Source: Dactylellina haptotyla
Lineage: Eukaryota; Ascomycota; Orbiliomycetes; Orbiliales; Orbiliaceae
Length of the DNA: 64,000 nt
Direction of reading: 5' to 3'
Assembly: GCA_031310005.1 (NCBI GenBank)
Contig: CM062387.1
Coordinates: 2,170,001 to 2,234,000 of the forward strand
Shown here: positions 31,701-40,908 of the stretch, piece by piece
Numbering within the stretch: position 1 is the first letter of the stretch
How the letters are laid out: each line of letters opens with the position of its first letter
The notes under the pieces: generated by a model
Told to the model about the DNA's origin: nothing
The model's input: the letters and a program-made list of their open reading frames with translations, nothing else
Databases searched by the model: none
Program-made: the position numbers and the translations under genes

Positions 31701-33864
31701 CGACAAAGGCCGGGGGTTGTGGGCTGAAGCTCGCGCCCGGTCGATTGTAGCCGTTGGGGCTGTTCCCGCGCATATCCATCTGAGGGGACCAGGCTTGCGG
31801 CATCTGCTGTTGACCGTACATCGGCGGGGTCGGCTGCGGTTGCGGAGACTGTCGCACGTTGTACGGTTCCCAAGTTTGCGGCTGCGGCTGATCGAAGTTC
31901 TGGAAGCCAGGCGGTGCACCGCCATTGTACATTGGCGGAGTGCGCGAGATGCTCATACTCTGCCGCTGGAGATGGAACGGCTTGAACGGACTCGATGTCG
32001 AGATTGGCGGAGCCATCATTGGCGATTGTGAGAAGTGTCGCTGATGCGAAGGGAAATGCGGGTGGTTGCTGTTCGCAGAACCAGGCTGAGGAGGTGGAGA
32101 AAAAGTATTCGAGAACGGCAGCGACGGGTGCGGCGAAGAGCCGTTTCTCTGCTGGAGCTCGAGAGGGATTGAGTTCCGTCCGGCGGAGGGAGCGGGCGAG
32201 GTGGAAGGACCGAGAATGTCACCCAAGTCGACACCGAGTGCCTTGAGCTTCTCTTCCCGCAGGGCGTTGACGTAGGCCTCCCATCGCTGCTTGTCGGGTA
32301 TGCTGACCTTTGGCGCTTGCTGTTTTGTGGGGATGTATCTCTCCGAGTCGGCAGGGAAGACTTCGCGGGACATTTGTTCCGGATCCACGGTCCAGACGTA
32401 GGGCTTCTCGCCGAACTGGGCATATCGCGCCTCGACTTCTTTCTCATTGAGAGGTTTTATGGGACGATTGTCAGCGGGGACGTTAATTATGACCATCTTG
32501 TTGTGCCAGCGGACGGACGTCCTGGAGCGCAATGTGGATGTGAGAGACGGGGCGACCGAAGGGGTAGGTGTGGTTCGGCCCTCCTGCACGGGCGGTCGTG
32601 GTGCGATAGGGGTGGGCAAGTCGTCCTCCTCTGTTAGGCCATCGAGGGTTTTCCTCGGTGTATGTTTCGCAAGATGTGGGAATAGCGAAGTCTCGGCTCT
32701 CCGTATTGAGACTATCGTGGGGCCTTCGGCGTCTATCGACTTTGAGGGCGGTGTGGGAGGGGAGCCGACGCCGGAGGACTGGCCGGAGACGACATCCTTT
32801 TCTAATTCTAATTCAGGCTCTGTGCTCGCATTGCTGGGGGCATACCTGGAGCTGCCGAGTCCACCCAGACCGCTCCCCAGCGATCTTCTGCCCACACTGG
32901 ACGCAGCCATTGATTGCGGGGCGGTCCTGTAGCCGAGGGGGCGCTTTTTGGTAGGCCGGCCCTGATTGTGAGAGGCTTCGGAGTCGTAGTCTTCGCCGGC
33001 GTGGGAAGAATCTGTGTGACCAAATATCAGATCTTCGTCGTCACTTTCTTCGACGACTTGCGAATTCCAAGTGAAATAACCTTGAAGACCAGCGGGGAGG
33101 CTGGTGAGTCTCCTATGCAGACCGCCCGAAGGAGGTTGCTGTTGAGCTGCTGCCGGTTGAGGCTGCGGCTGTTGTTGGGGATGCTGAATATGGTGAGCCT
33201 TGATGCTTTCTGCGGTGACGGTGGAGTTGGAGAGGTTCTTCTTGTGGCCGACGAGCCAGCCGGGTTCGAAGATGGAAGCCTGGTGGCTCTGGAGGAGGGA
33301 GTCTAGGGTCGGAGTCCTGAGGTTGTCCTCGTTAGGATCGTCGTGGTTGGAGGAGTCGTCGATGGAGGTGGTTCTGTGGTCCGGAGCGGGCTCGCCCTCG
33401 TCGTCCTCTTCGCGCTCGTCGTAGCCCCAGGGATTGTAGCTGTTGCCAAAGGCGGTTCCTCCGAACCAGGTCTGGCTGTTGGCGGGTCTGAAGCCGCGAC
33501 CGCGCACCCACTCTTCGGTATAGCGCAGGCCGATGGCGTTCTGGGTCCAGGTGCGAAGCTCGCGGGGTCCTCCAGCACCAGAGTGGACGGGGGCCGGGGA
33601 GGAGTGGATGGAAGGGGCGTTGCTGGAGGCGGTGTAGTAGGTGGAGAGCGAGCTGCGGCGCTGGCGGTGGTGATTCGGAGTTGGGGTCTTGCGCGGGGAG
33701 GTTGCGGGGAGGAGGATATCTTCAAGGGATTCGGCGGTCTCCACGACGGTGGGCGAGGTGGGGGGGAGTTGGGACGGAGGTTGAGGATGAGGCTGAGGTT
33801 GAGGGTGATGGAAAGGAGAGGACGCCGGCGAGGCAGAGGAGACGGGGACGTTGGAGGACGTCAA
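25780..33864 (-). CDS. Giant low-complexity and coiled-coil protein (about 2,700 residues)
   Basis: One uninterrupted frame of about 8.1 kb. In order (codons numbered from the upstream stop, 33904-33906): a disordered Pro/Ser/Gln N-third; a conserved-looking segment near residues 480-560 (RWHNKMVIINVPADNRPI, then EKPYVWTVDPEQ); a poly-Gln tract near 780-806; an acidic Pro/Glu/Val-rich repeat region near 870-995; then long heptad-type coiled coil from about 1850 to 2500 (LEKKL, LRIELEHVLKMKERM); and a Ser-rich tail. No enzyme domain is visible. It is probably a cytoskeletal, spindle-pole or septal-pore type scaffold, but I cannot name the family. The frame has no ATG near its start: it follows a TAA at 33904-33906 with TTG, and the first in-frame ATG is several hundred codons in. 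A short 5' exon upstream is likely. One option is an ATG near 34040 spliced to the AAG acceptor before 33864, so the 5' end given is tentative. Confidence 0.8.
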   Translation of the reverse strand: MTSSNVPVSSASPASSPFHHPQPQPHPQPPSQLPPTSPTVVETAESLEDILLPATSPRKTPTPNHHRQRRSSLSTYYTASSNAPSIHSSPAPVHSGAGGPRELRTWTQNAIGLRYTEEWVRGRGFRPANSQTWFGGTAFGNSYNPWGYDEREEDDEGEPAPDHRTTSIDDSSNHDDPNEDNLRTPTLDSLLQSHQASIFEPGWLVGHKKNLSNSTVTAESIKAHHIQHPQQQPQPQPAAAQQQPPSGGLHRRLTSLPAGLQGYFTWNSQVVEESDDEDLIFGHTDSSHAGEDYDSEASHNQGRPTKKRPLGYRTAPQSMAASSVGRRSLGSGLGGLGSSRYAPSNASTEPELELEKDVVSGQSSGVGSPPTPPSKSIDAEGPTIVSIRRAETSLFPHLAKHTPRKTLDGLTEEDDLPTPIAPRPPVQEGRTTPTPSVAPSLTSTLRSRTSVRWHNKMVIINVPADNRPIKPLNEKEVEARYAQFGEKPYVWTVDPEQMSREVFPADSERYIPTKQQAPKVSIPDKQRWEAYVNALREEKLKALGVDLGDILGPSTSPAPSAGRNSIPLELQQRNGSSPHPSLPFSNTFSPPPQPGSANSNHPHFPSHQRHFSQSPMMAPPISTSSPFKPFHLQRQSMSISRTPPMYNGGAPPGFQNFDQPQPQTWEPYNVRQSPQPQPTPPMYGQQQMPQAWSPQMDMRGNSPNGYNRPGASFSPQPPAFVDVNGMPQPQVDYSMGGHDPRPMFGRHQHRPSVQWQTLHQQVAQHQLQQQQAQLAQQQQQQQQQQQQQQQQQQHRPRLADLVEAEEEPEEPIQEVKKEVTPIVVPVPKHGMNRLSVQLRQEMQGGKDEEDEELAVKRSEPVVEKVEVVEPVKEETPEPVVEPVPEPAKEEVPERVLTPVEHTVMTPEAEPEAEPVPEADLELAAEPPLEPEVEPEAEPVVEPIIEPVVEPVVEPSPEPVAVVEDVREVLPSPEPEEVEEIKPVEPEFETNPSSPVLDEVHVEFPSQPIQEPSYEDEEDSGNDTDPTKPSSKFHTRENSNMSNISSRLPPFLRGTPAHSRHNSQMARGEPPELPNTRSHASIPIVPAAHSLSVHNNHMNGNGGFRDDLSESAQTNISDIHTNPSEPPSPRRRFSEIGETKWVPDTLTHERNVSNAFSPPQQAAQPSRLNVEAPEFKFGGGFGGFNPSAQVFSPPQTQITPIKPPAPHQAHSRTSSGQFNVDAPAFQPSGFTPESVKVNNFSVPSTASKNESPFSFFSKGFNPSVPAFTPSKSVITAPATISNTSTPIFSYRNEDFISPPASITKKPQIIRPSLLDDDSDEDSEELLGWASGGRPSFLRDDRGGKKGRFFGGRDDGDDVPMFAPSPGPLMREMEIEKDRREQEERWISKSASPKREFEDDEDEDDYKMPEMAMAASAPSVLRGFMESYVGNEEDTKREVDKEGRYLFKIESDIAAFAEARPASVNDHFKKPLQPDPFTGDEKDSQTAANLPIRFVSEESEEKEVVVDDGLMVEEPVVEAPSVPEKSGKREVLFDPEAAEFTFAGPVESQIIEPVEKEATPVLASAPISDRLPMPSAQELNDTFNFMFTQENVLGRDDDEELDEELRPEEVDSDGLEREVQLNPPAAPVAFSVSSSSEGIQPAPALPEYISPPEKAKLALQKGERSAAPSPASPEKIATMPAAVFQTPAERGIPTIDALEPDSDWDSLLPDNDIQDSKLRSRAPFFDTQVENVVGGIIEKRLDPLEKSLSAIHSVLQDFTPLRKRMIRRESVWSDADDEEDDGEDLITRSPGKRKEDKKLERIRGVVLDALAAREVAAVAQSAPQPSATNMDEIKAMMATFLEAQQAAKVSEREIKHEAQSSAGVDEIKSMMSSFLEAQKESEAKAAERAVKKEEDDEAASHVEILQLRISALERTLEDSRRVHEQEVSTKRVLQDSMFDLEKKLSAAQEKESEARDRAAEAERKFREVEEKRSKTLTQSQMRAALLEGAHSSLQKSVGDLTVAKATLDGQLQEAKAKIERITADMETAVNDANELRRSIPILEASLEESRRLHDGSNNRLSDLQDKVIKAAAEVENKQARWRERNEAQKNRIQTLETRLDTELRMRESREKEMRRLEAEEKAAIRLRIELEHVLKMKERMEADVARMQDEEKEAIRLRVEIEQVRRDNQKMEALVDRLRAEVIDKERGVVSEREAKNQEIMALTMTLRSQLEIARSETETVRATMETEMSKFMLESETGKERMKMLHDEAVDSKDAFIREMKTSHEVAMQHEAHLYTAKLEDQHQRYENTIEGLKARHSRDIENAVEDIERERVFLKEQMEVQQAQQSVYTEKIEVLENQLEIAKKAAQAAALAAQNAKVPQHHQHAVEARGVSSGADKPSMQALRESVAVLQDQLQEKEATIESLREELANIVANIDKTPAAKEVEHENTFLRELLSVRIGELDEIVRQLAKPQFDKATVRNAAIRLKANLEMEQQERERNAALSASTEPVPTTTVGSIYGFANRGLSGALGGLRKGKARYDDPGYVSVSSSMAMARDGSDQGSSQQTPSRPTSRQNFLTGLLTPPISLSKPAALVTSTLAKDRFAGLTGRTAEPSASSSSAGTSSRARQRAPSHSSQRSAVSEKSAAFVYDEDANDDLTASVASMAGQPYFPENITDDDGADDRQNLANIMDDDEDDDEDLVPGFARSSPFSRR
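31483..31540 (-). repeat. CAG/CAA triplet tract coding poly-glutamine
   Basis: A run of about 19 consecutive Gln codons in the giant gene mixes CAG with CAA, and interrupted Gln-rich sequence continues on its N-terminal side. The CAA interruptions argue for a tract kept at protein level rather than a fresh pure-triplet expansion. Length variation between strains is likely. Confidence 0.9.
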
Positions 33865-33906
33865 CTTGGCCGCAAAACAGGCGCAACCCACGCCGGTTCC
33901 CAATTA

Positions 33907-35582
33907 CGACAGACAGACGGACAGAATATTGTGTAGTATGTGCGCTGGCTGGGCTTAGCAGGCGAACATGATCTATCCCTGCGCTCGTCGATATGAAGCT
34001 AGCTTGCTAGTCAGACGCGTACCCTGGCTCGAATTAGCATCGCTGAAGTTTCAGGTTGAGGAAAATATCGAACGGTCGAATGAACAATGCTCCTGCGATG
34101 GGGGCCCTGCAGAGAACGTCGACATTAACAGTAACAGACTCACCGAGGAGATGTCGAGATGAAAAGGAGAATAACAGAGTGAATCTGCAGGTGACAGCTG
34201 GCAGCAAGCGGGCGGCGGGCGGCGGGCCAATCACGTCGGGCGAGAAGCGGGGAATATACGTCGTCGTTCGAACGTTCGTCGCGTCGAACGGATCTGGTTT
34301 GTTATTCTTCTGTTATTTCGACGGGTTAGTAATGTCGATGCGATGGGGGGATCCCTTTATCAATCAATTGGGGGACATGCCTTGTTTATCCACCGATTGC
34401 AGTGGGACGCTCCCGTCAACGGACGACCGATAAATATGTACACATGAATTGGAATTCGAGATCGATAGGAGGCGGAGGACGAGATAGAAGGCAGAAGGCG
34501 GAGGAATGCGTGCCTGAAAACAAGGAAACCCGAGGAATCGGAATGCAGAATGCGAAACGCGCAAGGCAGAAGAAAGGACACTATTAAAACATGATAGACG
34601 GGCCGTATATACAGAACGAACGGGGAAGAAAACAAGACCTGAACTCGAATTCCAATTTTTGAATCTCGAGGAAAGGGGAGCACCAGATTGCACCAAGCAA
34701 AATGATAATAATATCTCTCCGTGGCGCGACTGTGAGATCAGGCTCATTTCGCTTGACGGACGAGAAGGGCCAGCCAGATCGCGTCCAGAAGAGAATAGGG
34801 AAGGGACGACACCCTTGCTTATCCTAAAATGGGCCGATTGCCTCTTTCAGGCCCTTTCGCTCCACCTTCCCCTCACACTCCAATTATACCCGTCCCTTCT
34901 GTTGGCGACACACCGCGACGCCGTGGAGATATAATTACCCCCCCTGTTGTAGTTCTGACATTGTGTTGCCGCGTTGGGGTGTTTGTCGCCGCCGACGTCC
35001 AACAGTCGCAACGCATTTCCCCCTTCGCCCAGACAACCTCCGCCCCTTCGCACTCCCCAACACGCGAGCTTGTTCACGACGGCTTTTCCGTCTCGGGACT
35101 ACCTGCTGGTCTTGTCCCACTTGCCACCGCCGTTCAAATGGTCATGCTAACATATTCAAGCTTTCTCTTGACTCTCTGAAAATACTTAGCCCGCATCGGC
35201 CAATACCCACGACCGATATCTAGACGTGCCGCGATCTAAAAGTAAAAGATCAATATATATAAAATTTAAAATGGCTAAAGAACAATGGGCAGTCAAATAT
35301 TATTATGAATCAATGGAATTCATAACCTCATTGATCTATATACAGAATCCACCACCAAATCCGCTCCATTCGATCAAATCGACAAGCACATTCCCCAAAA
35401 AGAACAAAAAGATAAAGATAAAATAAAATCGTACAATGCGTCGTAGCCCCCATTCGTACGTATATATTATATATAAAATATTACTAAATATTGATCAAAA
35501 ATATCCCTCCCAATATATATTATATACTAGATTTTCCGCGGCTAGTACCGAGTAGTACTCTGAAAATTAATTAATTAATCAA
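33907..35582. other. Upstream region of the giant gene; no other gene seen
   Basis: It should contain the missing 5' exon, 5' untranslated region and promoter of the giant gene, and 3' flank of the MFS transporter. Pyrimidine-rich and TATA-rich stretches occur, with strongly AT-rich, TATATAT-containing sequence at 35450-35575. Small frames at 34056-35180 lack motifs. Confidence 0.45.
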
Positions 35583-37291
35583 TTAAGCGGATCCGGCAGC
35601 CTGCTTCGCTTTCCTCAGCATCAAAAAGTGCGCGGACGCATAAGCCACCACACCGGTGAAACACATGGCTGTTGTGACGCTGAATCCCATAATGTACTTT
35701 GGCGCATCCGAGCTCGGGTACAGGTAGGCACCGTAGATGGATGCCAGGTTACCCATACCGTTCATGAAGGCGAGCGCGATGGCACGCGCTTCCGGTTCCA
35801 TCGAGCCGAATGTGGATCCTCCGTAGCTCAACCCGCAGCCGTTGGCAGTCCAGAGACCAGCCGCCATGATGACCAATAGGACGTATCGGGCAGTGAAGTT
35901 GTAGACTCCGACGACGATGGCACTAGTTACCAAGGCGAGGATCAACCAGCCGGCGATGATGAGACCGCGGTAGCGGTTGTACTTGTCGGCGACGAAACCG
36001 TTGGCCAGATTGACGACGAAGGCGACAGCGTAGATTGGAACGGTCATGTACTGAGCCATGTGAGAACTAGCGGATTGTTAGTAAATTTTGTTCTATCTGT
36101 CGAATAGCGAGGAGAATTTGGCTTACGTATATCCCAATCCCTTAACCAAAGTAGGGTAGAAGTAAGAGAGAGTGGAGGAACCGACACTATCATTCTCATT
36201 AGCTAGATATTCCTATTTAGACCGTCACTGATGTTGAAGAAACTTACATGGCCATGTATCCGATGGTAAGAGGGTAGATTTCCCACGACTTGAAGGCAGC
36301 CTTCAAAGCTTTGCGATGTCCCATTCCCTTGTCGTCGGCACCACCACGAGCGGTGACGTTCTCGGTGGCAAGACGGGCGATGGCGAGTTCGATCTCTCGT
36401 GCGGTGAACTTGTTCTGGCTGGTGGCTGGGAAGTTTGGAAGAATGAAGTAGGCAACGACAGCCCAGCCGGAAGTGCAGGCACCCTCGACGATGAAGAGCC
36501 ATCTCCATCCGCGGATACCGTGAGCACCCTCAAGACCCTCTATATAATTGTTAGAAAATCATCCTCTTTCGACGGAAAAAGGAAAACTTACGAGTAATAG
36601 CGCCGGCCAAGAGACCACCGAAGGCACCAGACAGAATGGCAGCGGAAATGTAAACAGCGAATCTCTTCGACTGCTCAGACTTCTTATACCACGAAGACAA
36701 CAACATCATGATACCAGGCGCGAAGGAAGCCTCCAACACACCGACCACGACTCGCAAGCCAACCAAATGATGGTAAGTTTTGATGAATGCCATGCCTATT
36801 TCATTCCATCATTAGAACGCGTACAATCTTGGAAAGAATATCTTTAGAAAAACAGAACCTACAGATTGTGACGATTCCCCACAAGAACATCATGAATGGA
36901 ATGTATGCACTCGGGTTCACTCTGCTTAGAATCATATTGGACGGCACTTCGCACAAGACGTAGCCGATGAAGAACACGACCAAGGCGATCGAGTACTCGC
37001 CGGACGTGAGCTTCAAGTCCTGCTCCATACCTGCGATCTTTGCGTTACCGATATTTGTTCGGTCCATGCTGTTTATACTGTTAGTTTACCCGTCGATGCA
37101 TTTTATATTTCTTGAATTTTATATACTCACTATGAAAGGAGATACATCAGCCACATAGTGGGCAGGATGATCAAATCGATCTTTCGGACGAGCTTTCTCT
37201 CCTCCTCTGGGTCGATCTCGAAGGACGGAGCACTACCGGAGCCGGCGTACTCGACGTCCTCGGCATGCTGCTTGGAGTCGGTGAGAGACAT
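35583..37291 (-). CDS. MFS transporter, Dal5/Tna1-type anion:cation symporter family
   Basis: Six exons (37131-37291, 36863-37068, 36592-36795, 36248-36539, 36127-36186, 35583-36066), all with good GTRAGT-like donors, give 468 residues in frame. The MFS ACS family is recognised from LSYMDRTNIGNAKIAGM at the end of TM1, IGYVLCEVPSN in TM2, GVLEASFAPGIMMLLSSWY in TM4-5, and WRWLFIVEGA after TM6. About twelve spans are present, and the C-half carries YAVAFVVNLANGFVADKYNRY. This family imports small organic anions such as nicotinate, allantoate or pantothenate. The substrate here is unknown. It lies beside the putative polyol cluster (divergent from SDR1 over 1.76 kb) and might feed it, but family knowledge does not point to polyols. 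Confidence 0.9.
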
Positions 37292-39053
37292 GATTGGTTG
37301 TCGATGGTGATTTTAAGAAGATTTGGAAAAGAGAAATAAGAAGACGACTGTCAACCACAAAATTATCTGTGGGAGGTTGGTATGTCTGTCTGTCGGTCTG
37401 TCGAGAGAAGCTATTCAAAGTTTCCCCAAGATCTTAAGATGCTCAAGTATCTCCAGATCGATGCGCGGGATTGGGACAGAGGGATAGAGAAGAAAACAAG
37501 GGGGGAGAAATCGACGAGAGAAGGCGAAACCCTGGCGACTTTATAGAAGATGATGCATCACGAAAAAACCCCAGTCTTTTTCTTTTTTACTCCGCGAAAC
37601 GAGTACAAGATGGTGGTGGTGGTAGGTTTGCGTAAAATTAATTCAGGTCTGGAGATCAAAGTTCCAGTTCCCCGGATAACCGAATTGAGTCGTGGTCACT
37701 CGCGCACCGTTGTTCACTCACCTCTCTCTCTCTCTCTAGCAAAACTGGGAATAACTTTAAAAAGAAGAAAAAAAGTAAAGAAAACATATGAGTGAAGGTG
37801 TAGGGAAAAGGCACAGCTTAGGGCGGTTACATTGCCGGGCTGGGTACAAGCAGAGCTTGGACGACTAATCCAACCACCCTGAACCTGAACCAAGGAAAAA
37901 CCGTGCAGCAGCTGGGAATTCTCCACCGCCCAGAACAGCGGAAGCGAAGAGAAGACATGGCATGTGCATGTGCCTATTCCCAAGGTACCGAAACCTGACC
38001 AATGCCTGGCCCCAATGCACGAAAATCCTACCCCGGATTGGTTCTCCCTCGCTCGACTGGTGAACCCGCCAGGTGAACCCATTGTCGGTCCAGATGCCCC
38101 ATATTTTCCCTCCTCTTCTCTCGTGGAGTGTGGGGCAAAAGTCTAAAACATTCGGTCTCTTTTTTTTTCGTGTGGCGTGGTGCATGCGAGCGCCCGGTGC
38201 ATGGGCTCTAATTCAGCTGTGTGCACCTCGTCTCCGGGTCGTCGAGCCCCGTCGCGAGGCCCGTTTGGACATCGAACTGGCGCTTAGGCGAGGACGACAT
38301 TACTCGTCCAGCTCGAGTTCCCCCGCAATTTCTCCGTCTCTGGACTTCGAGACCTGGCACCATTTCCTCTCTCCGCGTCTGATGACCTGGAGACGAGACA
38401 CTCTCAGCTCTCCTCGCTCTCCGTCTCCTGCCCCGATTCCCCAATGCCCCATCTTCTCCCCTCGAACACCGGATCACGCGGCGCCTGAGATAGTTTCTCC
38501 GCCTTTTCTCGCGGCTCCACGCCCAACAGCCTGACTCGCTGGCTCGTTTCGTGGACAATGCGATGACACGATGAACGAATTGCGGAGATCCGGAACCGTG
38601 GGACTTTCGCCTCCCTCGCGGGAAACCCAGCATTGCGGGTGCCGTTACAGCTATCCGGGGAGATATCCCCTTCAGGAGCTCGAGCTCGAGCTCCAGTTCG
38701 CGCGTGGGCGACAGCCTTGACCAAGACGGCAATCGACGCGATGGGCATTGCAGTGAATTACTCGTCCGGGGCAGCTCCGTCAGATTGCAATTCGAGCCCC
38801 TCTTCTATTAATTTTTCCTTCTAGATCTTTTTCGACTTTGCCGCTTTTACCCCGTCGCAAGTTGCACATGCACGTTCTCTGGTCCTAGCTCCACATTATA
38901 TATACCACCGGAGCCGACTTCTTTTTTATTTATTCACAAGATATCATTCTCCACCATAGACTCCAGTAACTAGCCCACCCTTTAGAATAACTACCACTTT
39001 ATAATTCTCTTATTCATACTCTTCAAAAGCACTTTCTCTTCATTAAAACAATA
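37292..39053. promoter_or_regulatory. Divergent promoter region of MFS and SDR1 genes
   Basis: It holds both promoters. A CT-dinucleotide run lies at about 37722-37738, and pyrimidine-rich sequence covers 38300-38520. A TATA-like word is at 38897-38904, about 150 bases before the SDR1 ATG, followed by a pyrimidine/CA-rich leader. Open frames at 38073-38824 are compositional and have no domains. Confidence 0.5.
38897..38904 (+). promoter_or_regulatory. TATA-like box of SDR1
   Basis: TATATATA lies about 150 bases upstream of the SDR1 start codon, a usual place for a fungal TATA box with a short 5' leader. The paralogue SDR2 also has a TATA-like word, about 105 bases before its ATG. Confidence 0.5.
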
Positions 39054-40035
39054 ATGTCGCCCACTGCCACAAACGGAACCAACGGCGCCAATGGAGCGGC
39101 CGCCCCGCCGGTCCAGACTCCAATCACCGGAAACGAGATGTTGGAGGCCGCCCACGCTGCCCGTGCCAAGGCCATCAGCACACTCCCCGATGAGAGCTTC
39201 GACTGGAGAATAACCCTCGAGGGCAAAGTCATCGCCAGTACGTATTTTTGACATAAATTTCCCTTTTTTCTAAACCTCCAGCTAACTCAAGTCCTGCAAC
39301 ACAGTCACCGGTGCCAACCGCGGAATCGGTCTCGGAATCGCAGAAGTCTGCCTCGCCAACTCCGCCAAAAAGGTCTACTCCCTCGACCTCCTCGACCCCA
39401 CCGAGGAATTCGCCGCCCTCCAAAAGAAATTCCCCAACCGCCTCTTCTATATCCAAACCGACGTCACCGTCGAATCCTCCATCCAAAATGCCGTCGACAC
39501 CATCGTCGAGGAATCCGGCGCCATCCACGGCATGGTTGCCAACGCCGGCATGACAAAACACCAGCCCGCCCTCGATTTCTCCCGCGAACAGATCGATAAA
39601 CTGTTCAACCTCAACTTCTACGGCGTCTACTTCTGCTGCACCATCGTCGCCAAAAAGTTCATCGAACTCGGCATCAAGGGCTCCATCGTCATGACATCAT
39701 CCAAGGTCGGCGACGGCCCCAACCGCGCCGCTCCATCCGCCCCATACGGCGGCACAAAGGCTGCCGTCAGGAATATCGCAAAGACGCTGGGTATGGAGTG
39801 GGCCAAGTACGGTATCCGGGTTAACACCATCTCGCCGGGATTCGTCAAGACCGCGATGACTTACTACGTCGAGACCGCGCCGGATTGGGATCTCAAGATG
39901 CAGTATTACGGTGGTATGCCGCGTTTGGCGCTGCCACAGGAGTTGGGTGGAGCTTACGCTTTCTTGCTCTCGGATTGCGCTAGTTACGTGAGCGGTATTG
40001 ACATTCCGGTCTCCGGAGTTGTCGGTGCGTGGTAG
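39054..40035 (+). CDS. Short-chain dehydrogenase/reductase, polyol/ketose type (paralogue 1)
   Basis: Two exons (39054-39237, 39305-40035) give 304 residues. After a ~55-residue Ala/Asn/Gly-rich N-terminal extension come the Rossmann motif TGANRGIG (residues 63-70), a D after beta-2 (YSLDLLD), VANAGMT, the catalytic region SSKVGDG with YGGTK (Tyr and Lys of YxxxK), and RVNTISPGFVKTAM. The sequence type matches fungal D-arabinitol, sorbose/xylulose and erythritol dehydrogenases (classical SDR, about 270-300 residues). The likely reaction is NAD(P)-dependent oxidation of a polyol to a 2-ketose or the reverse; substrate is inferred. SDR2 at 48515 is a clear paralogue, and the first intron of both falls in the same codon before TGANRG. 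Confidence 0.92.
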
Positions 40036-40908
40036 AGGAGTTTTCCTTTTTTTTTTAAGAGAGATTAGTTTAGCGTAATGACCGGGTGGGGTCTGCTCAA
40101 GGTTATCGCTTGGATGCCTTTGTATATAGAATATTCTTTGCATATAATAGACTGGATCATATTTAATGACGTATCGAGGTTCGATTTGTAGGTTGTGCGT
40201 TGTGAGATGTTGCATGTTGGTTCTAGTCTCGTTGCCAGTGTTGGTTCGTCCCTGAAGATTGGTCCCTGAAGCTCGCGCTTGAAGATCTCAAAGAATAGTC
40301 TCAGATCCGAATGGTACTGCCTCAAGCACGATGCGGGAAGATCTAATTCGGCAATTTCCTTTATAATTAAGTCCATGGTAACTGCTTGAGTCAGGATCCG
40401 AGTATCGTAAATTCTAGTCTAACCATATATATATATATATATGCTATGCATATGCCTGAACAAATTCTTGGCTTGTCTTCTCATCAACTTCAACATGTAG
40501 TCACTCAATATATTGTAGTATATCATACCACATACCCAAAGATTATAGTTTATAAATACTACGATCGATATAATTATAATTTTTTTATATTAGCCCTTGA
40601 TAATCTGAGGACGGGTGAATTATGTATTATACAAAGGAAATCAGAAACCAGCTTTTGTTCGTATCGTTAGAATTCAAAAGGAAACGCCAGTTAGAACCGA
40701 CAACAAAAATTCATACCCAAAAACTCAACCGCGCCCAATGAAAATGCTCGCATGCTAATTGACAGAGCAACCACAAATTAGTCGTATTAATAGAATATTC
40801 CCTTTGCTTTTGCCCCGTCCTTAATTTTCTTAAATGTGTGTGTATGAGTGTGTATTCGAAACTCCCTGGTCACAAGGTATCTTATGCCATTCAGAAGGTC
40901 ATCTCGAA
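40036..40908. other. Intergenic region between convergent SDR1 and regulator genes
   Basis: It carries the two 3' flanks. A TA-dinucleotide run lies at about 40423-40443. Open frames (for example 40065-40376 minus and 40386-40670 plus) are AT-rich and without motifs. I see nothing else. Confidence 0.55.

Noticed and set aside
35583-37291. Calling the MFS transporter a polyol importer of the cluster
   Set aside because: Its motifs place it in the Dal5/Tna1 anion symporter family, not the sugar porter family. Proximity alone is not enough.
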